A stretch of DNA of 38,033 nucleotides. It comes from Paracoccaceae bacterium. Its GTDB lineage: Bacteria > Pseudomonadota > Alphaproteobacteria > Rhodobacterales > Rhodobacteraceae. A program made the position numbers and the translations under genes. Where the stretch lies: contig JAPOXR010000033.1 in the NCBI GenBank assembly GCA_026706985.1, positions 1 through 38,033 of the forward strand. The letters are read 5' to 3'. Below, one piece after another: positions 26,493 through 34,851 of the stretch. The notes under the pieces were generated by a model, which was given only the letters and a program-made list of their open reading frames with translations, was not told the DNA's origin and did not search any database. How positions within the stretch are numbered: position 1 is the first letter of the stretch; every line of letters starts with the position of its first letter.

Positions 26493-28013
26493 TCAAACCA
26501 TTTTCGAAATGAGATCGAGTTGGTCGGGCTTTCCCCCGACGGGAGCATCGAAGCTGGCACTGACCTCGCCGTCTCTCAGCACCAGAATTCTGTTTGAGAG
26601 ACCGATGACTTCCTCAAGCGTGTCACCCAGCAGGACGATGGCCACTCCCTGGTCAGCCATTTCGCGGATCAGCTCGTAGACATCCTCTTTGGCACCGACA
26701 TCGATCCCCCGGGTCGGATGGTCGAGAACAGCGACCTTCGAGCCGAAAATCTGCCATTTCGACAGCACCACCTTCTGCTGGTTTCCACCCGAGAGGCTCT
26801 GCATCGGTGTCTTGGAGGAGGGTGTGCGGATCTGCAGCCGGTCGATCCAGCTCTGGCATTCCGTCCTTTCCTTTTCGAACCTGATGAATCCAAGCCGCGA
26901 AAACCGCTCACCGGCGGCAAGCGTCATGTTTTCAGCGACGCTCAAGCCGGTAACGATGCCTTCCGACTTGCGTTCGCTCGGCACGAAGCCGAAACCGGAA
27001 TTGACTGCCTGATGCGGCCGGTTCAGCCGCACCGGTTTGCCATCGATGAGCACCTCGCCGCCGCTTGGCGGCAGCAGGCCGCCGAGGCAACGGGCGAATG
27101 CCTCCCGCCCCGAACCGACAACACCCGCAAGACCAAGAATTTCCCCCTCGGCCAGTTCGAAGGACAGATTGCTGAATTCATCATCGATCGAAAGATCACG
27201 CACCGACAGGACCGGATTGCCGAAGGCTGCGCGCTGCTTGTTTTCGCGGTAATATTGGTGGTCCAGCTGCCGCCCTACCATATGCTCGTGCAAACCCGTG
27301 ATCGACGCGTCGGACGAAGTGGTCTCATGCACAACGGCACCATCCCTGAGCACATAGACCCGGTCCGACACCTCAAGCACCTCGTCCAGACGGTGTGAAA
27401 TAAAGATGATCGATGCCTTTGCCTTCAACTCCCTGATGATTCCGAACAGGAGATCGATTTCCCGGCGCTCAAGCACCGAGGTCGGTTCATCCAACAGGAT
27501 AACGACATCCCCGTCCAACCTGCCATCAAGCGAAAGAGCCTTTGCGATCTCCACCATCTGGCGGGCGGCAAAATCCAGCCTGGCGCATTTCTGCGCCGGG
27601 TCGCAGTCGAGATGAACCTTTGCCAGTTCAACCTTGGCCGCAGCGTTCATGGCGCGCTTGTCGATGACACCGAAGCGGAGGAACTCCCGCTCCCGGCCGA
27701 GGAAGATATTCTCGGCCACGGTCAGAGTCTGGATGATCGACTGTTCCTGAAAAACCATCGCGAGGCCGTGGTTGAAGGCGTCGCGCGGCGAACGGAACGA
27801 TTTCGGCTCGCCTTCGAAGATCAGTTCGCCTTCGTCGATCCGGTGGATTCCGGCAAGCGTCTTGACCAAGGTGGATTTTCCGGCACCATTCTCGCCGATC
27901 AACCCGACAACTTCGTTGCGCCCCACATGTATGTTGACACAATCCAGGGCCCGGACACCCGGAAATTCCTTGGTGACATTCCTGAGTTCAAGGACGGGAT
28001 TCACAGCGGTCAC
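26493..28013 (-). CDS. CUT2 (ribose-type) ABC importer ATP-binding protein with two nucleotide-binding domains
   Basis: 506 residues, RbsA-like. Domain one (about 1-245): Walker A GLIGENGAGKSTLVKTLAG, Walker B VVILLDEPTSVLERREIDLL, ISHRLDEVLEVSD. Domain two (about 265-500): degenerate Walker A AGVVGSGREAFARCLGG, SERKSEGIV, signature LSGGNQQKVVLSKW, and LDHPTRGIDVGAKEDVYELI. The second P-loop lacks the GKS/T of active sites, as is normal in this family. The start is a GTG whose GTGA overlaps the upstream permease stop by four bases, indicating translational coupling. Confidence 0.94.
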   Translation of the reverse strand: MTAVNPVLELRNVTKEFPGVRALDCVNIHVGRNEVVGLIGENGAGKSTLVKTLAGIHRIDEGELIFEGEPKSFRSPRDAFNHGLAMVFQEQSIIQTLTVAENIFLGREREFLRFGVIDKRAMNAAAKVELAKVHLDCDPAQKCARLDFAARQMVEIAKALSLDGRLDGDVVILLDEPTSVLERREIDLLFGIIRELKAKASIIFISHRLDEVLEVSDRVYVLRDGAVVHETTSSDASITGLHEHMVGRQLDHQYYRENKQRAAFGNPVLSVRDLSIDDEFSNLSFELAEGEILGLAGVVGSGREAFARCLGGLLPPSGGEVLIDGKPVRLNRPHQAVNSGFGFVPSERKSEGIVTGLSVAENMTLAAGERFSRLGFIRFEKERTECQSWIDRLQIRTPSSKTPMQSLSGGNQQKVVLSKWQIFGSKVAVLDHPTRGIDVGAKEDVYELIREMADQGVAIVLLGDTLEEVIGLSNRILVLRDGEVSASFDAPVGGKPDQLDLISKMV

Positions 28014-28960
28014 TTCACGACTTCGAGTTGGCGCCGATCCAAGGCGAGGGAAACGGCGACGATGATGAGGAATCCCTGCACCCCCTGCTGGACGAAGGGT
28101 GGCACTCCCATCAGCACCATTCCATTCGTCAGCACAACGACAATCAATACCCCGACGACTGAATTCAGCACCGACCCAACGCCGCCCGACAGTGCCGTTC
28201 CACCGACGACCACGGCGGTGATTGTCGTGAACAGGCGCCCCGACGCGATCAAGGCGTGCCCCTGTCCAAGCTGCGCCGCCGCCATGGCTCCGGCCAGTCC
28301 CGAAAACAGCCCGGCGAGCACAAAGACCAGGACCCGGGTCCTTTCGACAGGAACACCGCTCTGCCGGGCGGTGATCTCATCCGTTCCGATCGCATAGACG
28401 TATCTGCCAAGCCGCGTCCGCTCCTGGATGATCAGCGCCACGAAAACGGAAGCGGCCGCTACCCAGATTCCGTTGGGCAGGCCAAGGCTTCGGCCAAGCG
28501 TCAACGCGCGAAAACCGCGATCGGATATGCGGACCGGGAACCCGCCGAGCGCCGCGGTGGCGATTCCAAGGCAAACAAATCCGATGCCCAGGGTCACCAT
28601 GAAGCTCGGCACCTTCAGATAAACATGTGTGGCCCCGTTGACGGCACCGATCAGCCCACCGGCGAGTACCGCGAAAGGCACCGCCCACAGCCCCAGATTC
28701 GCCCCCGTGGTATCATTGAGCACGAGTGAAGCGGTTACCACGGCACAGAGTGCGACTATTCCCTCGACCGAAAGATCGATGGAGCCCATCAGGATGACGA
28801 AAGTGGCACCCATCACGAGCACAACAGGAATGGCGGATGCGTTCAAAATCCTGATGGCGTTGGAAACCGAAAGGAAATTTGGACTGAAAACGGCGATAAC
28901 GAAGCACAACAGGAAAAACACCCCTATCGGGGCAAGTGCTCGCAGGTTTATCGAAGCCAC
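28010..28960 (-). CDS. CUT2 (ribose-type) ABC importer permease, first subunit
   Basis: 316 residues, RbsC-like, all hydrophobic with LVMGATFVILMGSIDLSVEGIVAL, VPSFMVTLGIGFVCLG, GTDEITARQSGVPVERTRVLVFVLAGLFSGLAGAMAA and VVGGTALSGGVGSVLNSVVG. It shares its layout with the operon's other permease but differs enough that the two are paralogues, not a recent duplication. It sits between the binding-protein gene (72-bp gap with a stem-loop) and the ATPase (four-base overlap). Confidence 0.93.
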   Translation of the reverse strand: MASINLRALAPIGVFFLLCFVIAVFSPNFLSVSNAIRILNASAIPVVLVMGATFVILMGSIDLSVEGIVALCAVVTASLVLNDTTGANLGLWAVPFAVLAGGLIGAVNGATHVYLKVPSFMVTLGIGFVCLGIATAALGGFPVRISDRGFRALTLGRSLGLPNGIWVAAASVFVALIIQERTRLGRYVYAIGTDEITARQSGVPVERTRVLVFVLAGLFSGLAGAMAAAQLGQGHALIASGRLFTTITAVVVGGTALSGGVGSVLNSVVGVLIVVVLTNGMVLMGVPPFVQQGVQGFLIIVAVSLALDRRQLEVVK

Positions 28961-28993
28961 GGTTGCAACGTCAGATCGGTGTCCCCGGTGGAG

Positions 28994-29019
28994 GAAGCCG
29001 GGCCAGAGAGCCCGGCTTC
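28994..29019 (-). promoter_or_regulatory. Stem-loop between binding-protein and permease genes
   Basis: GAAGCCGGG (28994-29002) and CCCGGCTTC (29011-29019) form a perfect 9-bp stem with an 8-base loop. No T run follows on the transcribed strand. Structures at this place in ABC importer operons usually protect the upstream message or partly terminate, so the binding protein is made in excess over the membrane parts. Confidence 0.65.
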
Positions 29020-29032
29020 AATAGTCAGTCTA

Positions 29033-30076
29033 CTACTGGTACTGGATCTGTCCAGTCGATTTGGCCCAGTAGTCATTGTAGTCGAAGGACGCATCCCGGC
29101 TGCGGAACTCCGCGATGTTGGCGGGTGTCACGACGATTCCGGTGCCATAGAATTCGCGATGCGCATGCGGCTCCGCGGCAATATCGATAGCACCTGTCGC
29201 GGCCGCGTGGCAAAGCGACAGTCCCATTCCCCCGGTCCATGTCGGATCCCAGGCAACGGTTCCGGCCATCTCTCCGGCCTCAACCGCGGAAAGGGCGGCT
29301 TCCGTGCCGTCAATACCGACCACGGGAACCGAACCGGCCTTGCCTTCCTGGCGAAGCGCCTCAAGTGCGCCGATTCCCATCGAATCGTTGGCGGCCCAGA
29401 CTCCCTTGATGTCGTCCCCATAGCGGGTCAACCAAGCCTGCATGATCTCAAAGGCTTTAGTCTCATTCCAGTCGGCAGGCTGAAAATCAAGAATCTCAAC
29501 CTTGCCGCCGGTATCGGCAACCGCCATCTCCATTCCGAGTTTTCTTTCGATCGCCGGGACATTGGAAAGGATTCCGCCGATGGCGACGATGCCACCTTCA
29601 CCGCCCATGGCGTCGATCAGAGCATTGGTGATCTCCTTTGATGTGCCGACACCCGAGAATGACATGTGGGCAACATAGTTGGGATCGTGATCCCAGGGAT
29701 GAAGATCATCCGGCTTGTTCCATTGTGTCACGACATACGCGCCGGCAGCCTTCGCTTCGTCGACGATTGTCGCGGCATCCGGTGAGTCGTTAGGATCGAC
29801 ATTGATGCAGACATTGCCGTTGGTGCGCGAAATCAGGGCGCGGATGTCGGCAAGGCCTTTCTCCGAATTACCTTCCGTTACCAGAACTTCGAACGGAAGA
29901 CCGACCGATTTTGCGAATTCCTCGCCGCCGCGGGCGAAAGTCGCATGGTACGGATTCGAAAGCGACCGCATTGAAATGGCAAGGGTCAGGTCATCGGCGA
30001 AAGTGGCCGAATTGATGCCCGTCGACAGCATCGCCGCAACGGAGACCATGACCGTGTTACGTATAAGTTTACCCAT
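29033..30076 (-). CDS. CUT2 (ribose-type) periplasmic sugar-binding protein
   Basis: 347 residues, type I periplasmic binding protein (Peripla_BP_4). A signal peptide (MGKLIRNTVMVSVAAMLSTG, cleavage near TFA/DDL) is followed by TLAISMRSLSNPYHATFARGGEEFAKSVGL, INVDPNDSPDAATIVDEAKAAGAYVVTQWN, GILSNVPAIERKLGM and WAANDSMGIGALEALRQEG, VVGIDGTEAALSAVEAGEM. Ligand class (sugar, polyol or other hydroxylated compound) follows from the family; the exact ligand does not. The ATG at 30076 has AGGAGAGGAG upstream; an earlier frame start at 30106 would cross the operator region. First gene of the importer operon. Confidence 0.93.
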   Translation of the reverse strand: MGKLIRNTVMVSVAAMLSTGINSATFADDLTLAISMRSLSNPYHATFARGGEEFAKSVGLPFEVLVTEGNSEKGLADIRALISRTNGNVCINVDPNDSPDAATIVDEAKAAGAYVVTQWNKPDDLHPWDHDPNYVAHMSFSGVGTSKEITNALIDAMGGEGGIVAIGGILSNVPAIERKLGMEMAVADTGGKVEILDFQPADWNETKAFEIMQAWLTRYGDDIKGVWAANDSMGIGALEALRQEGKAGSVPVVGIDGTEAALSAVEAGEMAGTVAWDPTWTGGMGLSLCHAAATGAIDIAAEPHAHREFYGTGIVVTPANIAEFRSRDASFDYNDYWAKSTGQIQYQ

Positions 30077-30098
30077 AGGAAACTCCTCTCCTGTAGAA

Positions 30099-30114
30099 TG
30101 AACCAAACAGTTAC
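30099..30114. promoter_or_regulatory. TetR-type operator O2, upstream of the ABC importer operon
   Basis: Plus strand TGAACCAAACAGTTAC matches O1 (minus strand) in 14 of 16 bases. It overlaps the -10 hexamer of the importer promoter. Its asymmetric core is flipped relative to O1 with respect to the direction of transcription. Confidence 0.75.
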
Positions 30115-30140
30115 TTACAATTCCGGTTTGAGCGAGTCAA
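30112..30140 (-). promoter_or_regulatory. Promoter of the ABC importer operon
   Basis: Minus strand TTGACT (30140-30135) and TAAGTA (30117-30112) with a 17-base spacer. The spacer ends with CCGGAATT plus one base; the acyl-CoA dehydrogenase promoter has CCGGAATT across the same place. The operator starts at the fourth base of the -10. Confidence 0.7.
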
Positions 30141-30157
30141 TTCAGCCACTGTATCGA

Positions 30158-30820
30158 TCACGTAATCACCCTCACCAAACGCATGATGGTCTCGATATTG
30201 AATTCCAGGCGTCTCTGAAGAGCTTCCGGCGTCATCATGTCGCGTTCAAAAATGATTGAACCCGTGTACCGGTTGGTCAGGTAGTAATATCCAATCGCGG
30301 CAATCGTGATGTTAAGCTGGACCGGGTCGACCCCGGAACGAAACACGCCGCATTCCTCGCCCCGCCGGAGTATCTGTCCGACCATGTCGACGAATTTCCG
30401 ACTGACGACATTGATCACCTCGGAACGTTTCAGATGGCGTGCCCGGTGCAGGTTTTCATTGTTCACAAGATTCAGGAATTCGGGATTGCGCAGATAGTAT
30501 TCCCATGTGAATCTGACCAGAGACTCGAGAGCTTCCCCGGGTGGAAGGTGTTCAAGATTGAGTTTCTGCTCGGCAGTCCGCAGTTCAACATACGCATCCA
30601 CAACAACCCGTTTGAACAACTCTTCCTTGCTGTTGAAATAATGGTAGATCATCCGCTTGTTGGCCTTTGCCGACTTCGCGATGTCATCAACCCGGGCTCC
30701 TCCGAGCCCCTTGTGCGCGAATTCCCTTTTGGCGGCGGCAAGAATTCGCCGCCGGGTCCGCTCGGCGTCCCGCGTTTTCATTGGAACTGTCTTTGGCGGC
30801 GGAACCGCGTCTGCGTTCAT
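30158..30820 (-). CDS. TetR/AcrR-family transcriptional regulator
   Basis: 220 residues. N-terminal TetR helix-turn-helix: TRRRILAAAKREFAHKGLGGARVDDIAKSAKANKRMIYHYFNSKEELFKRVV, followed by an all-helical ligand domain (EALESLVRFTWEYYLRNPEFL, AIGYYYLTNRYTGSIIF). The ATG at 30820 is preceded by GGAG at six bases; an ATG at 30832 and a TTG at 30892 (overlapping the CoA-transferase stop) are less likely. It follows the CoA-transferase on the same strand, so it is transcribed from the O3 promoter and probably controls its own synthesis. I infer that it binds the four GTAAC...GTTAC palindromes of the locus; the inducer is probably the imported compound or an acyl-CoA derived from it. Confidence 0.92.
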   Translation of the reverse strand: MNADAVPPPKTVPMKTRDAERTRRRILAAAKREFAHKGLGGARVDDIAKSAKANKRMIYHYFNSKEELFKRVVVDAYVELRTAEQKLNLEHLPPGEALESLVRFTWEYYLRNPEFLNLVNNENLHRARHLKRSEVINVVSRKFVDMVGQILRRGEECGVFRSGVDPVQLNITIAAIGYYYLTNRYTGSIIFERDMMTPEALQRRLEFNIETIMRLVRVIT

Positions 30821-30881
30821 ATCCTGCTCCATCCTCGCCGGACGCCAAGCTTCCATCGGGCCACGGCGCGTCCCGCACCCG

Positions 30882-32453
30882 TCATGGGACAAACAGCTCC
30901 AAATCCATCGTCCCCACTTTCTCAGAAATCCTCAGCCCGCATTCGGCCTGCATCTGGATATCGCGGGCAGGATCGATTCCGGGGGCGACTTCCGTGACCT
31001 CAAGACCATCATCCGTAAGCTGCATCACACAGCGTTCGGTAACATAGATCACCTCCTGGCCCAATTGCCGGGCCCGTCTGCCCGAAAACGAAACCTGCTC
31101 AAGCTTCCGGACCAGTTTCGGGATTTTCCCTTCCTTCGTGATCGCAAGTCGACCATTCTCGATCTCAAACTTGGCTCCGGCATTGAAATAACCCGAAAAG
31201 ACAATCTTACGGGCGCGGGCGGTGATGTCGACGAAACCACCCGCGCCTGCGGTGATATGCGGACGGAACGAAAGTTTCGAGACATTGACCGATCCGTCGC
31301 CATCGATTTCCAGGAATGACAGCAGGGAAGCATCAAAACCGCCTGCCTGGAAATAGGTGAATTGGTGCGGCGAATCCACAAAGGCCTCCGCGTTCGACGA
31401 GCAGCCGAACTTGAAATCGAGAAGCGGAACACCGCCGATAGCGCCCTGCTCGATCACCCATGTCGCCTCGCCGTGGCGGCCTTCCTCAAGGAAAATCCTG
31501 GGAACGTTGGCAGAAATTCCGAAACCGATATTGACCACCGAACCGGGCTTGATCTCCCTGGCCACGCGGCGGGCGATCACCTTCGCGACACCGAATTCCG
31601 GAATATTGAATGAATGCAGCGGTTGAAGAATCTCACCCGAAATGGCGGGGTCGTGCTCCGTTGCGGTGGTCTGAAGTTGATCAGGTGCCTCGACAACCTT
31701 GTCGACGAGGATTCCGGGGACATGGACATCATGTGGTCTGAAGGTGCCTGCCCGGGTTACGAATTTTGCCTGGGCGATGACAAGACCGCCGCAATTATGC
31801 GCCGCGAGTGCCAGGTCCAAGGCACCGAGATAAGCTCCTTCATGCCCGAACGTAAGGTTTCCGCGCTCATCCGCGACACTGGCCCGGATGATAGCCACAT
31901 CCGGCTTGACGGCAGGAAAATAAAGCCACTCCTCGCCTTCGAACTCGATGCGCCTGACGACAGGCCGTTCCCTTGCCCGCCCATTCATTGCGCATCCCTC
32001 AAGCTTCGGATCAACAAAGGTATCCATGCCGATCTTTGTGATCACACCCGGACGATGTGCAGCCGCCTCGCGCAGAATGTCGAAGACGATTCCGCTCGGC
32101 AGGTTGTAGGCGGCAACTTTTTCCGAATTGATGAGTTTCCAAATCAACGGCGAATCGGCGGTGGAAGGTCCGGACGGGTAGGAACCGCCGATGATCGTGT
32201 CGATCATCCCCTCCTGAGCCAGATGGTCAATGCCTTTCGTGCCGAACATGTCGCCGGCTGCGATCGGATGGATCATCGTCAACCCGCGGGGCGCCGCCTC
32301 GCTGCGAAATCTTTCTCCAAGGGCGGCGATAACCGCATCCGGGCAACACAGCCCGGACGAGGAGTTAACCGCGATCACCGACCGGTCGGCGATTCCCGAC
32401 ACCGCCTCGGCAGCGCTGACGATTTTGGGTTTCACGGTTGGTTTCCGATCCAC
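30882..32453 (-). CDS. Family I acyl-CoA:acetate/3-ketoacid CoA-transferase (YdiF/propionate CoA-transferase type)
   Basis: 523 residues, the single-chain type that fuses alpha and beta subunits. N-terminal: KIVSAAEAVSGIADRSVIAVNSSSGLC; middle: DVAIIRASVADERGNLTFG; C-terminal: VVNIGFGISANVPRIF, and the catalytic glutamate in IEQGAIGGVPLLDFKFG. It moves CoA from acetyl-, propionyl- or acetoacetyl-CoA to a carboxylic acid, here probably the acid made by the pathway's oxidoreductases. The start is GTG at 32453, two bases from operator O3 and without a visible ribosome-binding site, so the message has a very short leader or starts at a later GTG (codon 7). Confidence 0.9.
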   Translation of the reverse strand: MDRKPTVKPKIVSAAEAVSGIADRSVIAVNSSSGLCCPDAVIAALGERFRSEAAPRGLTMIHPIAAGDMFGTKGIDHLAQEGMIDTIIGGSYPSGPSTADSPLIWKLINSEKVAAYNLPSGIVFDILREAAAHRPGVITKIGMDTFVDPKLEGCAMNGRARERPVVRRIEFEGEEWLYFPAVKPDVAIIRASVADERGNLTFGHEGAYLGALDLALAAHNCGGLVIAQAKFVTRAGTFRPHDVHVPGILVDKVVEAPDQLQTTATEHDPAISGEILQPLHSFNIPEFGVAKVIARRVAREIKPGSVVNIGFGISANVPRIFLEEGRHGEATWVIEQGAIGGVPLLDFKFGCSSNAEAFVDSPHQFTYFQAGGFDASLLSFLEIDGDGSVNVSKLSFRPHITAGAGGFVDITARARKIVFSGYFNAGAKFEIENGRLAITKEGKIPKLVRKLEQVSFSGRRARQLGQEVIYVTERCVMQLTDDGLEVTEVAPGIDPARDIQMQAECGLRISEKVGTMDLELFVP

Positions 32454-32455
32454 AA

Positions 32456-32471
32456 GTAACCGTTTAGTTAG
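32456..32471. promoter_or_regulatory. TetR-type operator O3, upstream of CoA-transferase/TetR unit
   Basis: Minus strand CTAACTAAACGGTTAC, 13 of 16 bases identical to the O1 reference. It lies directly against the CoA-transferase GTG codon. A TTGACG at 32500-32495 is upstream at a spacing two to three bases longer than in O1 and O2, with TTATCT as the likely -10. Confidence 0.7.
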
Positions 32472-32559
32472 ATAATTGCATCAGCCCTTGTGCGCGTCAA
32501 GGACACCGCGGTGGCGGAACACCATCCATTGACGGCGGCGGAACGGGAGAAACCCGCGA

Positions 32560-34164
32560 TCATACCCGATTGCCGCGGATGAGGTCGGAAGCCTTTTCCG
32601 CCACCATGATCGTCGGGGCGTTGGTGTTCGACCCCACCAGGCTCGGGAAGATGGATGAATCGCAGATCCGCAGGCCTTCCAAGCCACGGACACGCAGTTC
32701 CGGGTCGACGACGGCCATGGAATCGATACCCATCCTGCAGGTCCCGTTCGGATGATAGGATGTGCGCCCGAACCGGCGGGCATATTCGGCAAATCCCGCC
32801 GCATCCGAAGGGATGTCGGCGGGGTTGTGCATGCGCAGTATATGCTTCCGCAAGGCCGGCTGGGAGAAGATCTCGCAACTGATCCTGACCCCCTCGGCCG
32901 AGGTTTTGACATCCTCGGTTTCCGCCAGGAAATTCGGGTCAACCAATGGCTGATCCGCCGGTTCGGCCGAGCGGAGCCTGACCTCGCCGCGGCTTTTCGG
33001 CCTGAGTGTATACGAGTTCAGGGTGATGCCGGAACCGGACGGAACACCGGGCACGCCCTCCTCGGCACCGGCACCGGCCAGAAAGTGAAACTGGAGGTCC
33101 GGAACTCCGGTTGAAGCGCCCGAATGCCAGAACGCACCTCCCTCCACGACATTGGAAGCCATCGGACCCGATTTGAACATGGCATATTCGAGCGCCGCCC
33201 AGTATTTGAGCGGAAAGCGGTCATATTTTTCCAGACTCTTCGGCCCGTTCAACTCCGCGACGATGTCGATGCCGAAATGGTCACTGAGGTTCTTTCCGAC
33301 GCCGGGAAGTTCGTGCCTGACCTGGATTGAATGCCGGTTGAGTTCCCCGGCCGGTCCAATTCCGGACAGCATCATGAGCTTGGGCGAACCGATCGCTCCG
33401 GCGGTGACAATGACCTCGCGCCCGGCGGCGACCGAAATCAGCGTGTTTCCCCGCTGGTAAGTCACGCCGGTGGCCCGCGAACCGTCAAGGTCAATTCGGT
33501 GCACCAGGCAATTGGTCTCAACAGTGAGGTTGTCGCGGTCAAGAACCGGTTTCAGGTAACCGACCGCGGCGGAGCAGCGCCGCCCGTTCCGCGTTGTTAT
33601 CTGGTATGCGCCGGCACCCTCCTGAACGGCACCGTTGAAATCCGCGTTATAGGGCATTCCAGCCTGCTGGCAGGCCTGCACAAAGGCAAGCGTCATGCTC
33701 TGGGGGTCGCCGATATTGGAAACGCCGAGCGGCCCTTCCGTTCCGTGATATTCGCCCGACAGGATGCTGTTTCCTTCCGAACGGACAAAATATCTGCGGA
33801 TTTCATTGAAGGACCAGCCGGCACACCCTTCTTCATTGGCCCAACGGTCGTAATCCACCGGATTGCCACGGGTGAAGACAAGAGCGTTTATCGACGAACC
33901 GCCACCGATCACCTTTGCCTGGGCATATGGTATTTCACGGTTTTCGGCATGCTCCTGCGGCACCGTTTTCAATCCCCAGGTGAACGGACCCGAGGTCATT
34001 TTCGCGAAACCGACGGGAAGGTGAATAAGCGGGTGCCTGTCCCTGCCTCCGGCCTCAAGCAGCAGCACCGACACATCCGCAAGCTCACTCAACCGACTCG
34101 CAAGGACACAGCCGGCGGAACCACCGCCGACGATGACATAATCGTAGCGTCCGGACAGGCTCAT
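32560..34164 (-). CDS. GMC-family FAD alcohol oxidoreductase (choline dehydrogenase-like)
   Basis: 534 residues. The N-terminal dinucleotide-binding fold is YDYVIVGGGSAGCVLASRLSE; LLLEAGGRD follows, and the GMC signature regions are YAQAKVIGGGSSINALVF and VIVTAGAIGSPKLMMLSGIG. The C-terminal active site has SYHPNGTCRMG and SNTNAPTIMVAEKASD, with the catalytic His and Asn. It oxidises a primary alcohol to aldehyde or further; cofactor re-oxidation partner unknown. No signal peptide, so it is probably cytoplasmic or membrane-associated. The ATG at 34164 starts just before the FAD fold; a TTG at 34275 gives an unsupported 37-residue extension. Preceded by operator O4. Confidence 0.92.
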   Translation of the reverse strand: MSLSGRYDYVIVGGGSAGCVLASRLSELADVSVLLLEAGGRDRHPLIHLPVGFAKMTSGPFTWGLKTVPQEHAENREIPYAQAKVIGGGSSINALVFTRGNPVDYDRWANEEGCAGWSFNEIRRYFVRSEGNSILSGEYHGTEGPLGVSNIGDPQSMTLAFVQACQQAGMPYNADFNGAVQEGAGAYQITTRNGRRCSAAVGYLKPVLDRDNLTVETNCLVHRIDLDGSRATGVTYQRGNTLISVAAGREVIVTAGAIGSPKLMMLSGIGPAGELNRHSIQVRHELPGVGKNLSDHFGIDIVAELNGPKSLEKYDRFPLKYWAALEYAMFKSGPMASNVVEGGAFWHSGASTGVPDLQFHFLAGAGAEEGVPGVPSGSGITLNSYTLRPKSRGEVRLRSAEPADQPLVDPNFLAETEDVKTSAEGVRISCEIFSQPALRKHILRMHNPADIPSDAAGFAEYARRFGRTSYHPNGTCRMGIDSMAVVDPELRVRGLEGLRICDSSIFPSLVGSNTNAPTIMVAEKASDLIRGNRV

Positions 34165-34299
34165 TGCCGCCGGCCCTGCGATGTCCGCGGATCGACCCGC
34201 CGGAATAACCGGCCAGCAGGAAATTGGGGGCCGCTGTTGAAATTCACTGCCATTTGGATTCACTGCGCTGTTCAATGGTTCGACGGAGCATGCCGCTTG

Positions 34300-34315
34300 G
34301 TAACCATAGAGTTAA
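34300..34315. promoter_or_regulatory. TetR-type operator O4, upstream of the GMC oxidoreductase
   Basis: Plus strand GTAACCATAGAGTTAA, 13 of 16 bases identical to the O1 reference. A minus-strand TTGATT (34332-34327) lies upstream; a -10 (CTATGG, 34309-34304) at 17 bases would fall inside the operator. The leader to the ATG at 34164 would be about 130 bases, longer than at the other sites. Confidence 0.6.
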
Positions 34316-34367
34316 TTGAACCCGAAAATCAACGGCGGGCGGATTTAGGCGACTCCCGGTGCGGTGG

Positions 34368-34850
34368 TCACTGACCCCCATCGCCGGAATTTCGGCGCAT
34401 CATCAGCCGATTGAACCCGCTCTGCACCGTTTCCCCGGTTTGATTCCTGATCTCGAAAGCCAGCGTGGCGATGCCGCGTTCCGGATTTGTCGTAGCCCGT
34501 TTGCCCTTAACGGTGATCTCTGCGGATATTACATCTCCCGCAAATACCGGCCTGGAGAATTTGATGTCCCATCCCAGCGAGGCAACCGCATCGAGTTGAA
34601 CCGGCGAGTTGAATTTGAGGCCATCGGCAAGTGCCATGATGAGGATTCCGTGCGCGATCAACGCCGGAAAACCCAATTCCCCGGCGAACGCGTCATCAAG
34701 ATGGAGCGCGTAATTGTCACCCGACAGTGCCGCGAACCGCCTGATGATCTCCGCTGTGACCTCGGTCGAACCGGTCTCAAAACGGTCCCCGATCTCGATA
34801 TCATCAAAGAAATAGCCGCCCCCGGCAAGGCTGCGTCCGGTCTCCGGCAT
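34368..34850 (-). CDS. MaoC-like (hot-dog fold) acyl-CoA hydratase
   Basis: 160 residues. YFFDDIEIGDRFETGSTEVTAEIIRRFAALSGDNYALHLDDAFAGELGFPALIAHGILIMALADGL contains the R-hydratase dyad pattern (Asp/Asn in SGDNYALH and the His), then the second strand region WDIKFSRPVFAGDVI and RGIATLAFEIRNQTGE. Such proteins hydrate enoyl-CoA to 3-hydroxyacyl-CoA, the step after acyl-CoA dehydrogenase. It starts one base after the aldo/keto reductase stop (TGA CATG arrangement), so they are one operon. It ends about 70 bp from the O4 site, with no clear terminator between. Confidence 0.9.
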   Translation of the reverse strand: MPETGRSLAGGGYFFDDIEIGDRFETGSTEVTAEIIRRFAALSGDNYALHLDDAFAGELGFPALIAHGILIMALADGLKFNSPVQLDAVASLGWDIKFSRPVFAGDVISAEITVKGKRATTNPERGIATLAFEIRNQTGETVQSGFNRLMMRRNSGDGGQ

Positions 34851-34851
34851 G

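Noticed and set aside
30821-30892. Longer TetR start at TTG 30892
   Set aside because: It would overlap the CoA-transferase stop and add a non-conserved, glycine/arginine-rich extension; the ATG at 30820 has a good ribosome-binding site.
33331-34374. 347-codon plus-strand frame opposite the GMC oxidoreductase
   Set aside because: Antisense shadow of a gene with intact FAD and active-site motifs.
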